Positions 1 to 10,200 of a stretch of DNA of 64,000 nucleotides are shown piece by piece. Numbering within the stretch: position 1 is the first letter of the stretch; each line of letters starts with the position of its first letter. The notes under the pieces are model-generated. The model ran no database searches. It worked only from the letters and a program-made list of their open reading frames with translations, and was not told the origin of the DNA. Source of the DNA: Bacillota bacterium (GTDB lineage: Bacteria; Bacillota; Bacilli; Paenibacillales; NBRC-103111); assembly GCA_023388055.1 (NCBI GenBank), contig JAEWGW010000027.1, positions 1 to 64,000 of the forward strand, given 5' to 3'. The position numbers and the translations under genes were made by a program.

Positions 1-103
1 GTAACGGCGCCCCCCGGCGTTCCCCTGGCAGTGGATCCTCATCTGTTCAAGAAGTTGAAATCCTGCGAATGAGTGAGCATTCGAGAGCTATCCCCTAATT
101 ACG

Positions 104-288
104 AGGGACGGAACTCAGAAGCTCTTACGAGGCTCTTTTGGGCTAATCTGGATTGTAACGGAACCCAGAAGCTCTTAGCGCTCTCTGCAGCCCCATTTTT
201 CCCGCAACTCGGCCGCTAAGGGCTTCGTAGTTCCGTTAAAAAATGAAACGGTCGAATTTGCCCGGCTAAGAGTCGCTTAGTTCCGTTA
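104..288. repeat. Four-tag nested inverted repeat, family 1, copy 1
   Basis: Four copies of a tag beginning TAACGGAAC and ending near CTTAG lie at about 104-129, 156-180, 214-238 (reverse) and 263-288 (reverse). The inner pair forms a hairpin with 25-nt arms and 4 mismatches; the outer pair encloses it. A second element with the same tag and layout lies at 52775-52960. No coding potential is seen. The function is unknown. Confidence 0.8.
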
Positions 289-347
289 CACGAACAACCA
301 TGTTACACGAACAACCATGTTACACGAACAACCCATGCTACACGAAC
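285..347. repeat. 17-bp tandem repeat, about 3.6 copies
   Basis: The unit GTTACACGAACAACCAT occurs at 285-301 and 302-318, then with one extra C at 319-336, then as a partial copy at 337-347. It starts inside the last tag of the adjacent family 1 element, so it probably arose by slippage at that end. From 348 to 519 only a degenerate GGGTCC/CCACC direct repeat (about 410-475) is visible and no gene. Confidence 0.9.
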
Positions 348-519
348 CTCCCACTGCCGGTGAAGCGCATAAACGGCCCCCCAAAAGGCTAATGTCTGAA
401 GGAGCAGGGCTAGGGTCCCGCCACCGTTTGCTACCGCTCGGGTGTCCCACCATCGCTTGCTGCGGTTTCGGGGTCCCCCATTGAAGGCTGACGCCGCTGC
501 TAACTTCTAACGTTCCCCT

Positions 520-1809
520 TCACAGCACCTGCGGAGGCTCCAGCCTGGTCAACCCATTCAAATACGGCTGCAGGGCGGCCGGAATCCGGATCGATCCGTC
601 CTCCTCCTGGTGGTTTTCCAATAGGGGGATGAGGATCCGCGGCGTCGCCACCATGGTGTTGTTCAGTGTATGGCAAAAACGCAGCTTGCCTTCATTGTCC
701 CGGTAGCGGATATTGGCGCGCCTGGCCTGGAAGTCGTGCAGGTTGGACGACGAGTGGGTTTCCCCGTAAGCCTCCCGGCTGGGCATCCAGGTTTCGATGT
801 CGTATTGCTTGTAGGTTTTCTGGGACATATCACCGGCGCAAACCGCCATTACCCGGTAGGGCAGCTCCAGACGCCGGAGCAGCTCCTCGGCGTTGGCGGT
901 AATCTCCTGCAGCAGCCGCTCCGACTCTCCGGCATCATTCCGGCACAGCACCACCTGCTCCACCTTGGAAAACTGGTGCACCCGGTACAGCCCCCGGACA
1001 TCCCGGCCGGCAGCACCCACCTCGCTTCGGAAACAAACGGATGATGCCGCCAAACGCAGGGGTTGCTCCACATTCACAATCTCTCCGGCATAAAAGGATA
1101 CCAAAGGAACCTCCGAGGTACCTACCAGGTAGCTGTCCGCACCCTCCACCCGGTAGACCTGGTCCCGGCCCAGCGGGAAAAATCCGGTATTCACCAGCGC
1201 TTCTCCCCGGACCAACAGGGGGACCTCCATCCACTGATAGCCCCGCTCCGCCAGCATATCCAGGGCCAGCTGCTGGACAGCCCGATGAAGGGCCACACCT
1301 GCTCCCGTCAAATAATAGCTGCGGGCTCCTCCTGTTTTGACGCCGCGGGGAACATCCGCCAGGCGGTGCAGCTCCGCCAGGGCCATATGGTCCCGCGGCG
1401 TAAACGCCCACTCCGGCAGGCTGCCAGCATGGCGCACTGCCACATTATCCGTATCCGAAGCGCCGGCCGGTGTATCCGGCGACGTAATGTTCGGAGCCAG
1501 CAGCAGCAGCTCTCGTACCACAATGTCTGCCTTCTGCAGATGCTCCTCCAGCAAGGATAACCGCAGATTCCATTCTTTGACTTGGGCCTTGGCTGCTTCA
1601 GCCTCCGCTTGCCGTCCCTGCTGCAGATGGCGCCCCACCTCCTGGGAAAGCCGGTTGCGGGCCTGCCGGCCCTCCTCCGTTTGGGTGAGGAGCCGGCGCC
1701 TGTTTTCATCCGCCTGAAGCAGCTCCTCCACCGAAAAGGCAATCCCCTTGCGGTCCGCCGCCTCTTGCACCGCCTTGCTGTGCTGCCGAATCCATTTCAT
1801 GTCTAACAT
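520..1809 (-). CDS. serS: Seryl-tRNA synthetase (divergent form)
   Basis: Class II aminoacyl-tRNA synthetase that charges tRNA-Ser with serine in the cytoplasm. It has an N-terminal tRNA-binding coiled coil (about residues 1-110), motif 2 around FRSEVGAAGRDVRG and motif 3 around HTLNNTMVATPRIL. The length of 429 aa is normal for SerRS. The start at 1809 is chosen because AGGAG lies 9 nt upstream; the open frame runs 43 codons further, but through the T-box terminator. Odd points: the usual bacterial SSCSN is ETHSSSN here, and the usual NGSGLAVGR of motif 3 is NNTMVATPR. This suggests a second, divergent SerRS lineage. The enzyme class is certain; whether it is the housekeeping copy is not. 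Confidence 0.95.
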   Translation of the reverse strand: MLDMKWIRQHSKAVQEAADRKGIAFSVEELLQADENRRRLLTQTEEGRQARNRLSQEVGRHLQQGRQAEAEAAKAQVKEWNLRLSLLEEHLQKADIVVRELLLLAPNITSPDTPAGASDTDNVAVRHAGSLPEWAFTPRDHMALAELHRLADVPRGVKTGGARSYYLTGAGVALHRAVQQLALDMLAERGYQWMEVPLLVRGEALVNTGFFPLGRDQVYRVEGADSYLVGTSEVPLVSFYAGEIVNVEQPLRLAASSVCFRSEVGAAGRDVRGLYRVHQFSKVEQVVLCRNDAGESERLLQEITANAEELLRRLELPYRVMAVCAGDMSQKTYKQYDIETWMPSREAYGETHSSSNLHDFQARRANIRYRDNEGKLRFCHTLNNTMVATPRILIPLLENHQEEDGSIRIPAALQPYLNGLTRLEPPQVL

Positions 1810-1869
1810 TCTTATCCGCTCCTGTCCGCTGAATGTCTCCGGAAGAAACTGTGCCCGAACGGGCATTTT

Positions 1870-2098
1870 CCGGAAAAATACAAAAAGCGCCCTCATCCGT
1901 ATGGGACGAGGAGCGCTTGGACTCGCGGTGCCACCCAACTTGACCGGAATTTCCTCAACGGTTAATTCCGATCCTCTTTGGTTCCGCGGTAACGGGCGGG
2001 CCGGTAAACTTGGAAGAGGCGAAGCTTGCTCCGCTCTTCTTAGCGAATACGCCTCGGAGTTGGAAGCTCGTCATCGGCCAATACTGCTGTTGAATTAG
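1870..2098 (-). promoter_or_regulatory. T-box leader of serS
   Basis: The minus strand carries the T-box core GGGTGGCACCGCGAGT (1936-1921), followed by a terminator hairpin and then serS. T-box RNAs bind uncharged tRNA through a specifier codon and the T-box bulge, and favour read-through when the tRNA is uncharged, so serS should be induced by lack of Ser-tRNA. The specifier codon was not placed with confidence; a TCC lies in the upstream stem region near 2055. Confidence 0.9.
1882..1917 (-). terminator. T-box-controlled terminator
   Basis: On the minus strand an imperfect stem (AGCGC and TCCTCGTCC against GGATGAGGGCGCT, loop CATAC) is followed by TTTTTG. It sits between the T-box core and the serS start, as expected for the attenuator. 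Confidence 0.88.
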
Positions 2099-2103
2099 TT
2101 GCT

Positions 2104-2132
2104 AGTATACACGATTACCGGTGAGGCTGCAA
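2104..2132 (-). promoter_or_regulatory. Sigma-A promoter for the serS leader
   Basis: TTGCAG (2132-2127), a 17-nt spacer and TATACT (2109-2104) on the minus strand, placed just upstream of the T-box RNA. This fits the start of a leader of about 290 nt. Confidence 0.75.
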
Positions 2133-2267
2133 GGGAGGCTCCTTGGGGATTTATGGCGGAACGCTGCGGGCAAGCCTCTATACCGGCAGAGGGTTACACC
2201 GGACCTGCATGCGTGGGAAAATGGAGAGTATGGGAGCGTTTACGATGAATGGACCGGAGGAATCATC

Positions 2268-4115
2268 ATGCGGATGGGCGGAATGTACGGCGGGGGAATG
2301 CCGCCGGGAGGAATACATAAGGGGCCGGATTCGCCCAAAGCCAAGTGGAGCGAAATGGATTTTGCCAGAGCCTTTAAGCTGTTCAAGCCATATACCCGGC
2401 TGCTGGGGGTGATTCTGCTATTGGCCCTGGGATCGGCTTTAATCGGACTGGTGCCGCCCTTGTTGGTCAAGGAGGTGGTGGACCATGCCATTCCCGACGG
2501 GAATAAGAATTTGCTTTTGGAGATGGTATTGCTGATGGTGCTGCTGCCTGTGGCAGCCGGGCTTTTGGGTGTGTGGCAGAACCACCTGAACAACAAGGTC
2601 GGACAAAGCGTCATGAGGGACCTGCGGCACAACCTGTTCGGGAATTTGCAGCGGCAATCCATGGCCTTCTATACACACTCCAGGTCGGGAGAGATCATCC
2701 AGCGGCTGACGGGGGATGTCCAGGCGGTACAGGGGATCGTAACAGGGACTGTGGTGAATGCCATTACCCAAGCGGCAATTACCATCACCACATCGGTTAT
2801 TTTATTCCGGCTGAATTGGCAGCTTGCCTTGATTGCTCTGGTTATTCTGCCCTTGTTCATCTGGCCCGTGCGCCGGGTATCGGCTACCCGGAAGAGGCTG
2901 CGGGTGGAAACCCAGCGGGCCCGCGGAGAGATGTCCGCCATGCTGGGGGATTTGTTCGGTATTTCCGGGGCCATGCTCACCCGGTTATTCGGCAGAGAGG
3001 GTTATCAGGAGCAGCGGTTCGGCACCTTCAATGAAAAGGTCATGGGGCTGGAGCTGAGGGTCAATCTGGTAGGACGCTGGTATGCCATGGCGGTGGGGCT
3101 GCTGGCGCCATTGGGAACGGCCGTGATTTTTTGGTACGGCGGGGTTTCCGTCATGAATAACAGCTTAACGGTAGGCGGCATTATCGCATTTGTGTTTTAT
3201 GCGGGACGGCTTTACGGGCCTGTGACGACCTTGTTGAATCTTCATGTGGAAGCGGCCACCGCCATGGGGATATTCGTCAGGCTGTTTGAGTACATGGATA
3301 TGGAGCCGGATATCAAGGATGCCCCGGAAGCGCAGGAGCTTCCTGATATAGCGGGGCGTGTGGAATACCGGAATGTGTCCTTCCGCTATGGCGAGTCTCA
3401 TCAGGAAAAATATGCTCTTCGCAGCATCAGCTTCCACGCAGAGCCGGGGGAGCTGGTAGCCATTGTCGGCCCCAGCGGCGCGGGTAAAACCACCTTGATC
3501 GGCCTGTTAGCCCGGCTGCATGATCCAACCGAAGGGGCAGTGAAGGTGGATGGAAGGGATCTGAGGGAAATTACCCAAAACTCTCTGCGCCAAGGTCTGG
3601 CTTTCGTCACTCAGGATTCCTTCCTGTTCCATGCCACGATCCGGGAGAATCTGAAGTTTGCCCGGCTGGATGCCACTGATGCCGATCTGGAGCAGGCCTG
3701 CCGGGATGCCTACATTCATGACATGATCGCCGGGTTACCCGAAGGGTACGACACGATGGTTGGCGAACGGGGGCACCGTTTGTCCGGCGGCGAACGCCAG
3801 CGGCTGGCCATTGCCCGAGCCATCCTCCGCAATCCGCGGATTCTGGTGCTGGATGAGGCCACCTCCCATCTGGATTCGGAGTCGGAGGCCTATGTCCAGG
3901 CAGCGCTGGAGCGGCTGATGCTGGGACGCACCACGCTGGTGATTGCCCACCGGTTGTCCACCATTCTGGCAGCTGACCGGATTCTGGTGCTGGAGGAAGG
4001 AAGGCTGGCTGAACAGGGCACCCATGAGGAGCTGTTGGCCCAAAACGGGCTCTACGCCAGACTGTACCGGACCCAATTCCTTAAGTCATCCCCCAAAAGT
4101 GAAGCGAAGCTCTGA
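2268..4115 (+). CDS. ABC exporter, fused TMD-NBD (MdlB/BmrA-like)
   Basis: Half-transporter expected to act as a dimer in the membrane and export drugs or lipids with ATP. The six-helix membrane domain spans roughly residues 30-310. The ATPase domain has Walker A (GPSGAGKT), signature LSGGERQRLAIARAIL, Walker B (ILVLDEAT) and the switch His (AHRLST). The ATG at 2268 has GGAGG 7 nt upstream, so the 49 upstream in-frame codons are not used; this gives 615 aa. The N-terminus is glycine- and methionine-rich. The last residues (SSPKSEAKL) are encoded by sequence sharing 16 nt with the intergenic repeats at 27056-27182. It converges on the bactofilin gene with a 6-nt gap. The substrate is not known. 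Confidence 0.93.
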   Translation: MRMGGMYGGGMPPGGIHKGPDSPKAKWSEMDFARAFKLFKPYTRLLGVILLLALGSALIGLVPPLLVKEVVDHAIPDGNKNLLLEMVLLMVLLPVAAGLLGVWQNHLNNKVGQSVMRDLRHNLFGNLQRQSMAFYTHSRSGEIIQRLTGDVQAVQGIVTGTVVNAITQAAITITTSVILFRLNWQLALIALVILPLFIWPVRRVSATRKRLRVETQRARGEMSAMLGDLFGISGAMLTRLFGREGYQEQRFGTFNEKVMGLELRVNLVGRWYAMAVGLLAPLGTAVIFWYGGVSVMNNSLTVGGIIAFVFYAGRLYGPVTTLLNLHVEAATAMGIFVRLFEYMDMEPDIKDAPEAQELPDIAGRVEYRNVSFRYGESHQEKYALRSISFHAEPGELVAIVGPSGAGKTTLIGLLARLHDPTEGAVKVDGRDLREITQNSLRQGLAFVTQDSFLFHATIRENLKFARLDATDADLEQACRDAYIHDMIAGLPEGYDTMVGERGHRLSGGERQRLAIARAILRNPRILVLDEATSHLDSESEAYVQAALERLMLGRTTLVIAHRLSTILAADRILVLEEGRLAEQGTHEELLAQNGLYARLYRTQFLKSSPKSEAKL

Positions 4116-4121
4116 AGCCCT

Positions 4122-4568
4122 TTACATCGCCATTGAATCGCCGAAGGCGCTGCCCATCATGGACGGGGGCGCTTTTTCTTGCTGGCTGGAGGGGAGCTCT
4201 GAACCTTCCGGCGCCTTACCCTCCATGCGGCTGCTGCCGTTAAAGACGGCTCCTTCGTTCACCACCAGACGGGAGGCGCTGGAGTTGCCGTTTAATTGCC
4301 CGCTGGCCAGGATGGTCAGGCTCTCCTTGGCGGTCACATTGCCGTGGACAGCTCCGGCAATCACCACATTCCGCGCTTGAATGCTGGACTTCACAATTCC
4401 TTTTTCGCCGATAACCACATCTCCTGCACTCTCCACATCCCCGTGGATGGTGCCCTCAATCCGCACACCCGCCTGGGAGCGGATCTTCCCTTCGAACACA
4501 CTGCCCTCCCCAATGACCGTATCCATAGCGTCGGGGTTGGTACCTGCCGATTTCTTTTTCCTGAACAT
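4122..4568 (-). CDS. Bactofilin family cytoskeletal protein
   Basis: 148 aa with the bactofilin beta-helix repeat pattern (IGEGSVFEGKIRSQAGVRIEG, then GDVVIGEKG and NVVIAGAVHGNVTA), flanked by short disordered tails. Bactofilins polymerise without nucleotide and scaffold wall-modifying enzymes at the membrane. The gene starts 2 nt after the stop of the M23 peptidase gene, and its AAAGGA ribosome site lies in the end of that gene, so the two are probably co-translated. This bactofilin-M23 pairing is known from other bacteria and supports a role in shape or local wall remodelling. Confidence 0.92.
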   Translation of the reverse strand: MFRKKKSAGTNPDAMDTVIGEGSVFEGKIRSQAGVRIEGTIHGDVESAGDVVIGEKGIVKSSIQARNVVIAGAVHGNVTAKESLTILASGQLNGNSSASRLVVNEGAVFNGSSRMEGKAPEGSELPSSQQEKAPPSMMGSAFGDSMAM

Positions 4569-4570
4569 GG

Positions 4571-5563
4571 CTATTCGTCCTTTCGCGCACCCTTCAAATA
4601 AGTGTTGGGATCAACGCTTTTATTATCCTTCAGCACCTCGTAATGGAGGTGGGGACCTGTGCTTCTTCCCGTGGAGCCCACAAGCCCGATTTCCTGACTC
4701 TTCGTTATTTGTTCCCCCTTCTCCACTCCGATTTTGCTCAAATGCATGTACCATGTTTTGAGGCTGTTTCCGTGGTCGATGACAATGTTGTTGCCATGAT
4801 AGGAATCGTAGCCCGTGCTGCTAACCTTTCCGTCTGCCGCAGCATGAACCGGAGCACCAGTTCTGGCCCCAATGTCCAGGCCGCTGTGATAGACCATGGA
4901 GAAGGTAAACGGGTCCCGCCTCATGCCGAAGGGGGAGGTGATGGTCCGGGATTCCACCGGCCAGATGCTGGGGGTGTGGGCCAGACGGAGCTGCTGCTCC
5001 ACCACCCGGGTTTTGGTCTCGCTTAGCTGGGTGTACAAGGATTCCATGGAGTCAAAAATGGTATTGTAATGCTCGGTGGTTTGGGCGATAAGCTCATCTG
5101 TGTCCTGATCGGTTACGGCTCTGCTGGAGCCGCCGATCCCCAGGGAGTCCCCGTCCTTCGGCAGCACTCCTGCCTGTTGTTCGGCAGACCTGCTGCCCAG
5201 TCCGACCAACCGCTGCATTTCCTCCTCCAGCTTGCGGATTTCCTCCATCCTCTGGTCCAGCTCCCCGGCTTGTTGGGACAGCCGCAGCAGCTCCTCTTGA
5301 AGATGATCGATGGTTGTATCCCGTCCGGATACATTGCTTTCATAGATCCGGGTTTGTTCGCTCAGGGCAGTTTGCAGCACATGGCTGGTCCGTTTGGCAG
5401 AGAAGGCATGGTAGGTGGACAAATAGGCCCACGTGCATACGGCTCCAAACAGAAGAGGTACGGCAACCATGGCCAAAACCGGGATACGCAGCCGCAGCAC
5501 GGACTGGCGGGGATCACGGATGAGCATAACGGTATAGTGCTTCAGCTGCAGTTTTGCTTTCAT
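4571..5563 (-). CDS. Membrane-anchored M23 (LytM-type) peptidase
   Basis: 330 aa: a short basic cytoplasmic tail, one membrane segment (about 28-50), a coiled coil rich in Leu/Glu/Gln (about 80-140), and a C-terminal M23 domain with HSGLD, YMHLS and HLHYEV, the Zn-binding and catalytic residues of the family. It should act outside the membrane on peptidoglycan cross-links, or as a regulator of such enzymes. The ATG at 5563 has AGGAG 8 nt upstream; the open frame extends 22 codons further without a better site. It is followed directly by the bactofilin gene, its likely partner. Confidence 0.92.
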   Translation of the reverse strand: MKAKLQLKHYTVMLIRDPRQSVLRLRIPVLAMVAVPLLFGAVCTWAYLSTYHAFSAKRTSHVLQTALSEQTRIYESNVSGRDTTIDHLQEELLRLSQQAGELDQRMEEIRKLEEEMQRLVGLGSRSAEQQAGVLPKDGDSLGIGGSSRAVTDQDTDELIAQTTEHYNTIFDSMESLYTQLSETKTRVVEQQLRLAHTPSIWPVESRTITSPFGMRRDPFTFSMVYHSGLDIGARTGAPVHAAADGKVSSTGYDSYHGNNIVIDHGNSLKTWYMHLSKIGVEKGEQITKSQEIGLVGSTGRSTGPHLHYEVLKDNKSVDPNTYLKGARKDE

Positions 5564-5810
5564 GAACGTTCTCCTGATGGTAGTTTTAACCGGTACGCCA
5601 GCATTCCGCCGGGAAGGCCCAGTCCGCAAATGATGTAGATTTCAAGAGTTGAAGTTCGTCAAAAAATGTAGAAAACCTGCATATTTTGAATAATAATTAG
5701 AAAATGATTCCATAGTCCCGGAGGATTTTGGCATAAAAAATAGAAATTCTAACCAAAGGACTACATGGTACTGTCCGGCAATTTTAATGACCTGTCAGGG
5801 GGAATACATA

Positions 5811-6899
5811 ATGAAAGTGGCTGGCCTGGATCTGGGGAATGACAGCATCAAGCTTGTGCTGGATGGGGGAGGAGAACCTCTTCTGGTTCCCAACGTAGTG
5901 GCGCCCGGTTTTGAGCGCCATATTCTGCAGGAGGAGGATCAGCCGTTAAAGGCCCTGGATGTAATTGTGCACAGCCCCAAGCTGGCGAAAAACGGGGAAC
6001 GCTCCTTCGTAGGCCTTTTGGCCATGGAGAATGAGGACAATACAGAGCTGGAGGATATGGATAACAAGGCTCTGTCCGATCAGTCCCTGATTGTGGCTCT
6101 GACTGCTCTTGCTTATGCGGGCGTTGCTGCAGGCTCCGCCAGCCAGAGCGGCTATCAGGGGTATGACGAGGTGGAATATGTCCTGGGCACAGGTTTGCCG
6201 GTGCGGGCTTTTTCACGGTATAACAGAAGCTTCGAGGAACGGCTGGTGGGAGAGCATGAGGTGACCTTCCTCACCACTCCCCGCCTGCGCAACCGCAAGG
6301 TGAAGGTCATTGTAAGACGGGCCATCGTATCCATTGAAGGTGCAGCAGCGGTATTCCACATGGCCACCCATGATTCCCTGCAGATCCGGGACGAGGAGCT
6401 GTACTACGGCACCATCGGAGTTTGTGAAATCGGCGCTCTGACTACGGATTTTCCGTTGATCAAACGGATGAATATCGACAACCAGTTCAGCACCGGAGAG
6501 CAAATTGGCTTAGCCCACTACATGGATATGATCATCCGTGAGGTGGAGGACCAGTACGGCTACCGGTTTCCCAGCCGGTCCAAGCTGGCCCAGCGGATCA
6601 AAGCCCGTGAATTCACCATCCGGCGTATGGGGGAGGGGCAGACGGATATCAAGCCTATTGTGGATATGTACTTTACCCGGGCGGCCAACCGGATGGTGGA
6701 GCTGGTCAAAAAACGCTGGAAGAAGGTTCCCGATATCCAGTGCTTCTACGTCATCGGGGGCGGCGCAGCGGCATTGAAGCCGTACCTCCAGGCCGCTGCG
6801 GGCAGCCTGAAGCTGCGGTTTGCCGACGAAAGCGAGCTGCTAAACGTCTATGGCTATTACAAGCTGGCGAAGAGCAAAACCGCAGTGCAGAAGGCCTAA
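5811..6899 (+). CDS. ParM/StbA-family actin-like protein
   Basis: 362 aa with an actin-fold N-terminus (VAGLDLGNDSIKLVLDGG, phosphate 1 motif) and a late VIGGGAAALKPYL (adenosine-motif-like). Members polymerise with ATP; plasmid forms segregate DNA. No DNA-binding partner such as ParR and no centromere-like repeat array is visible nearby, so plasmid segregation is not supported. The ATG at 5811 follows GGGGG by about 8 nt. It is monocistronic and ends at a strong terminator. The chromosomal role is unknown. Confidence 0.8.
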   Translation: MKVAGLDLGNDSIKLVLDGGGEPLLVPNVVAPGFERHILQEEDQPLKALDVIVHSPKLAKNGERSFVGLLAMENEDNTELEDMDNKALSDQSLIVALTALAYAGVAAGSASQSGYQGYDEVEYVLGTGLPVRAFSRYNRSFEERLVGEHEVTFLTTPRLRNRKVKVIVRRAIVSIEGAAAVFHMATHDSLQIRDEELYYGTIGVCEIGALTTDFPLIKRMNIDNQFSTGEQIGLAHYMDMIIREVEDQYGYRFPSRSKLAQRIKAREFTIRRMGEGQTDIKPIVDMYFTRAANRMVELVKKRWKKVPDIQCFYVIGGGAAALKPYLQAAAGSLKLRFADESELLNVYGYYKLAKSKTAVQKA

Positions 6900-6928
6900 T
6901 ACGGTAAAACAAAAAAATAGAAATGCAA

Positions 6929-6959
6929 AAAACGGCTTGCGCGGCAGGCCGTTTTTTTT
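6929..6959 (+). terminator. Terminator after the actin-like gene
   Basis: AACGGC and GCCGTT arms enclosing a GC-rich loop, followed by a run of eight T. The following stretch (6962-7218) holds no gene; it has a small CGCCCAGCATGGGCG palindrome and an AT-rich promoter region. Confidence 0.85.
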
Positions 6960-7101
6960 GCGGTACGCCCAGCATGGGCGTCATCTCTAGGTGGGAGCCC
7001 CGAAAGGGAGCTAAGCTGCCCTTCTACTCGATTGTATTCCACACTTTCAGCATTGTTCGACAAATTTTTCCTAAATTTGAATCGAAATTGATCTAAATTT
7101 G

Positions 7102-7131
7102 TTAGACTGGCTCTATTTTTGATGCTATAAC
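7102..7131 (+). promoter_or_regulatory. Putative promoter of the SLH/Ig-like protein
   Basis: TTAGAC, an 18-nt spacer and TATAAC, followed by about 85 nt of AT-rich untranslated sequence before the start codon at 7219. Confidence 0.5.
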
Positions 7132-7218
7132 ATAGATAGATCAGTCTACTTTATAATTATTTTAGATTAGATGCTGAAAGCTCTGAGGGAAGAAAATTGA
7201 AAGCAAGGGGAGAAGCGG

Positions 7219-10200
7219 ATGAACAGAAGCTACACCAGAGGAGCAATCATTAGTCTGTTAGGGTTAATGGTCGTATTTGCAGTGATGGGAGGGTGGGCCA
7301 AACCGGCGCACGCAGTTATCCTGGATACGGTAAGTGTAACGGCGGATACAACTGCCAAGAAGCAGATCAAGTCCACCAAAATTACCGTGACTATGGATAA
7401 CGCCGGCAAATATGCAGTCATGCTCAATACGGCAAGCGGGCCTAAATTGGCATTTTATAACGGCGAAACAAGCTCTACGTCCAATATTGATGTGCAGGAT
7501 GACAAGGGGAAACGGAGCTGGTACGAACTTCCTGTAACAGAAGAGTTCTCAATAAGCAATAATGTCATTCGTATGTCCAAAGTGGATCCCGGTGTTGCCC
7601 GGTATACACTATTGCTCTCCATCGTGAATGCCACGCTGGAGGGAGGTTATATGAAGGTTGAAATGAAGATGGAAAACCTGAAAAGCACTCCCCAAAATAT
7701 GGGCGCCTTCATTTATTGGGATACCAAAATCGACAAAAATGACGGTTCTCCCTTTGAATTGGTCGCCAATGGATGGCGGAATTTTGACCAAGGCTTCCAG
7801 GTTTCCGCGTTTTTTAAGGATACAATGCATGTGACCAAAGCGGATGCGCTATGGGTAGGTGACTGGGGTAATAAAAGCTGGGACGATAATCCTCCCATGT
7901 CCTGGGCTCAGCATGAAACGAAGCTGGGTGAAGTGGTCACTTCCGATGATACGGCGGCGGCAGCTTGGTATGATCCGGTTTCCGTAGACGCCGGGAAGTC
8001 CCGTCTGATCTCCACCATCATCGGAGTCGGGCCCAAAAACGAAGCGCCGATCCTGTCGGACCCGACCTTCTCACCCGAGGTGGATGGTGAAACCTTCAAG
8101 TCCGGCGACGAAGTCATTATCGGCGGCAAAGCCGGAAACAATGATGATGTTGGAACCGAAATGGATATCATCGCTATTGTGGATGACCGTGACGATCTGC
8201 GCGAGGTATTAGGAACGGTGATTGTGCTGAAGGGGGAAAACAAGGACTTTCAATATACCTACACCATCCCCAACGGCTTGACTCCCGGAGCACATACCCT
8301 GAAGGTGTACCTGATGGATGATACGGGTGTAACCTCCACGCTGAAGGAGCTTACCTTCTATATCGCTGCTACCGCCATTAACGGTGCTGCAGATACAACG
8401 GTAGAAGCGGGCGGGACCTTCGATGCGCTTTCCGGAGTAACTGCGACAGACGCTCTGGGGGCTGACATTACGGCAACCCTGCAGGTAACAGGCAATGTAA
8501 ACACGGCTGTGCCGGGTACATACACGCTCACCTATAGCGTAGCGGATGGGGACGGGGGAACCATTACCGTCACCCGCAAGGTAACGGTAGCGGACCGGAC
8601 AGCACCGTCCATTAGCGGTGCAGCTGCCGCAACCATTGAAGCAGGCAGCGCCTTCGACCCCTTGGCGGGTGTGACGGCTGCGGATATCGTTGACGGCAAT
8701 GTCACGCAGAACATACAGGTTACCGGAACGGTAAATACGGCTGTGCCAGGAACGTACACGCTGACCTACAGCGTAACCGATGCGGCGAGAAACACCGCTA
8801 CAATAAGCCGCATCATAACCGTGCAGGACACTGTGGCGCCGGCAGGCTACACAGCCCTGATCGAGCAGAATGTAATCAACAGCACGTATGCGCCCGCGGT
8901 TTCCTTCCGTTTCTCCGGGGCCGAGTTGGGAGCGGTGTTCCACTACACACTGACTAGCAATAACGGCGGAACACCGGTTACCGGAACAGGAACCATTACG
9001 GCAGCCGACCAGCTTGTAACGGGGATTAACACCAGTGGATTGGCTGACGGCATGGTCACCTTACACGTATACCTGGAGGATGCTTCAGGCAACCAAGGCA
9101 ATCCGGCTACAGATATTGTAGAGAAGGATACCACGCCTCCTTTAACCCCTACCTTGGACAAGCCGGTTGGCAAAGACGGCATGATTAACGGCCTGGAGAA
9201 AACAGCCGTTGGCCTGTCGGGCAGCGCCGAGCCGCTTGCGGTCGTGGAGATTACGCTGGAAGACAGCGCCGGCAACAAGATCGTGAAGCAGGTAAGTGCG
9301 GATGCCAACGGCAAATGGGCACTTGCTCCTGACGAGCTGAATCTGAGCGGATTTCAGGATGGCAGCATCACCGTACATCTTCGTTCTGTAGACGGAGCCG
9401 GTAACTCTTCTGCTCCACAAGGAGAGACCCTGCTGCTCGATACAGCTCCTCCCTCAATTGCGGCATTGACAGCAAGCACCGTAGACTGGACCAATGGGAA
9501 TGTGACAGTGGCAGCCTCCATCCATGACGGAACAGGCAGCGGCATCTCGGTGACCAAATATGCGTACGGGGAAGTGACAGCGGCCGCTTTCCAAACCCAG
9601 GGGAATTCCTTCGAAGGGTCCTTCACGGTCCAGGAAAATGGAATATACACGGTATATGCCAAAGACGCTGCCGGCAATGAAACCATCCGCACCATCGAAA
9701 TAACCAATATTGATAAACAAGCGCCTGAAGAGCCGGTTATCACCCGGATGCCGGACCGGGATTTTTACAACCAGGACTTTATCTTCACCGTAACGCCCGG
9801 TTCGGATGCCGGATCCGGGATTGCCTACACGGTAACTCGCCAGGTGTACGGAGACGAGTTCGGTGAATGGGTGGTTTATACAGGGCCCATCACCTTCTCC
9901 AAAACTGGAACCGTAACCTTGGAGGCCAAAAGCTACGACCTTGCCGGCAATGAAAGTCCGGTGGCCCACAAAACCGTAGCCATCAACAGAGAGCTTCATG
10001 TGTTCCCCACCCTGCTCCTTCATCCGGACAAGGAATACAGTAACGGGGACTATACCGTATCCATCCGGAAGGAAACGGACAACGGATCGGTAACCGAGGC
10101 AACCTACGCACAAGTGTATTACACCTTCACCGGTATGGAGGGTTTTGTACCGTATACCGAGCCTTTTGTGATTGATGTGGAAGGCGTTTATGAAATCAGT

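Noticed and set aside
285..347. CRISPR-like array
   Set aside because: Units are 17 bp in direct tandem with no spacers, and no cas gene is present.
6961..7060. Possible c-di-GMP riboswitch before the SLH gene
   Set aside because: GAAAGGGAGC and GC-rich pieces are present but the conserved GEMM core and receptor positions could not be matched.
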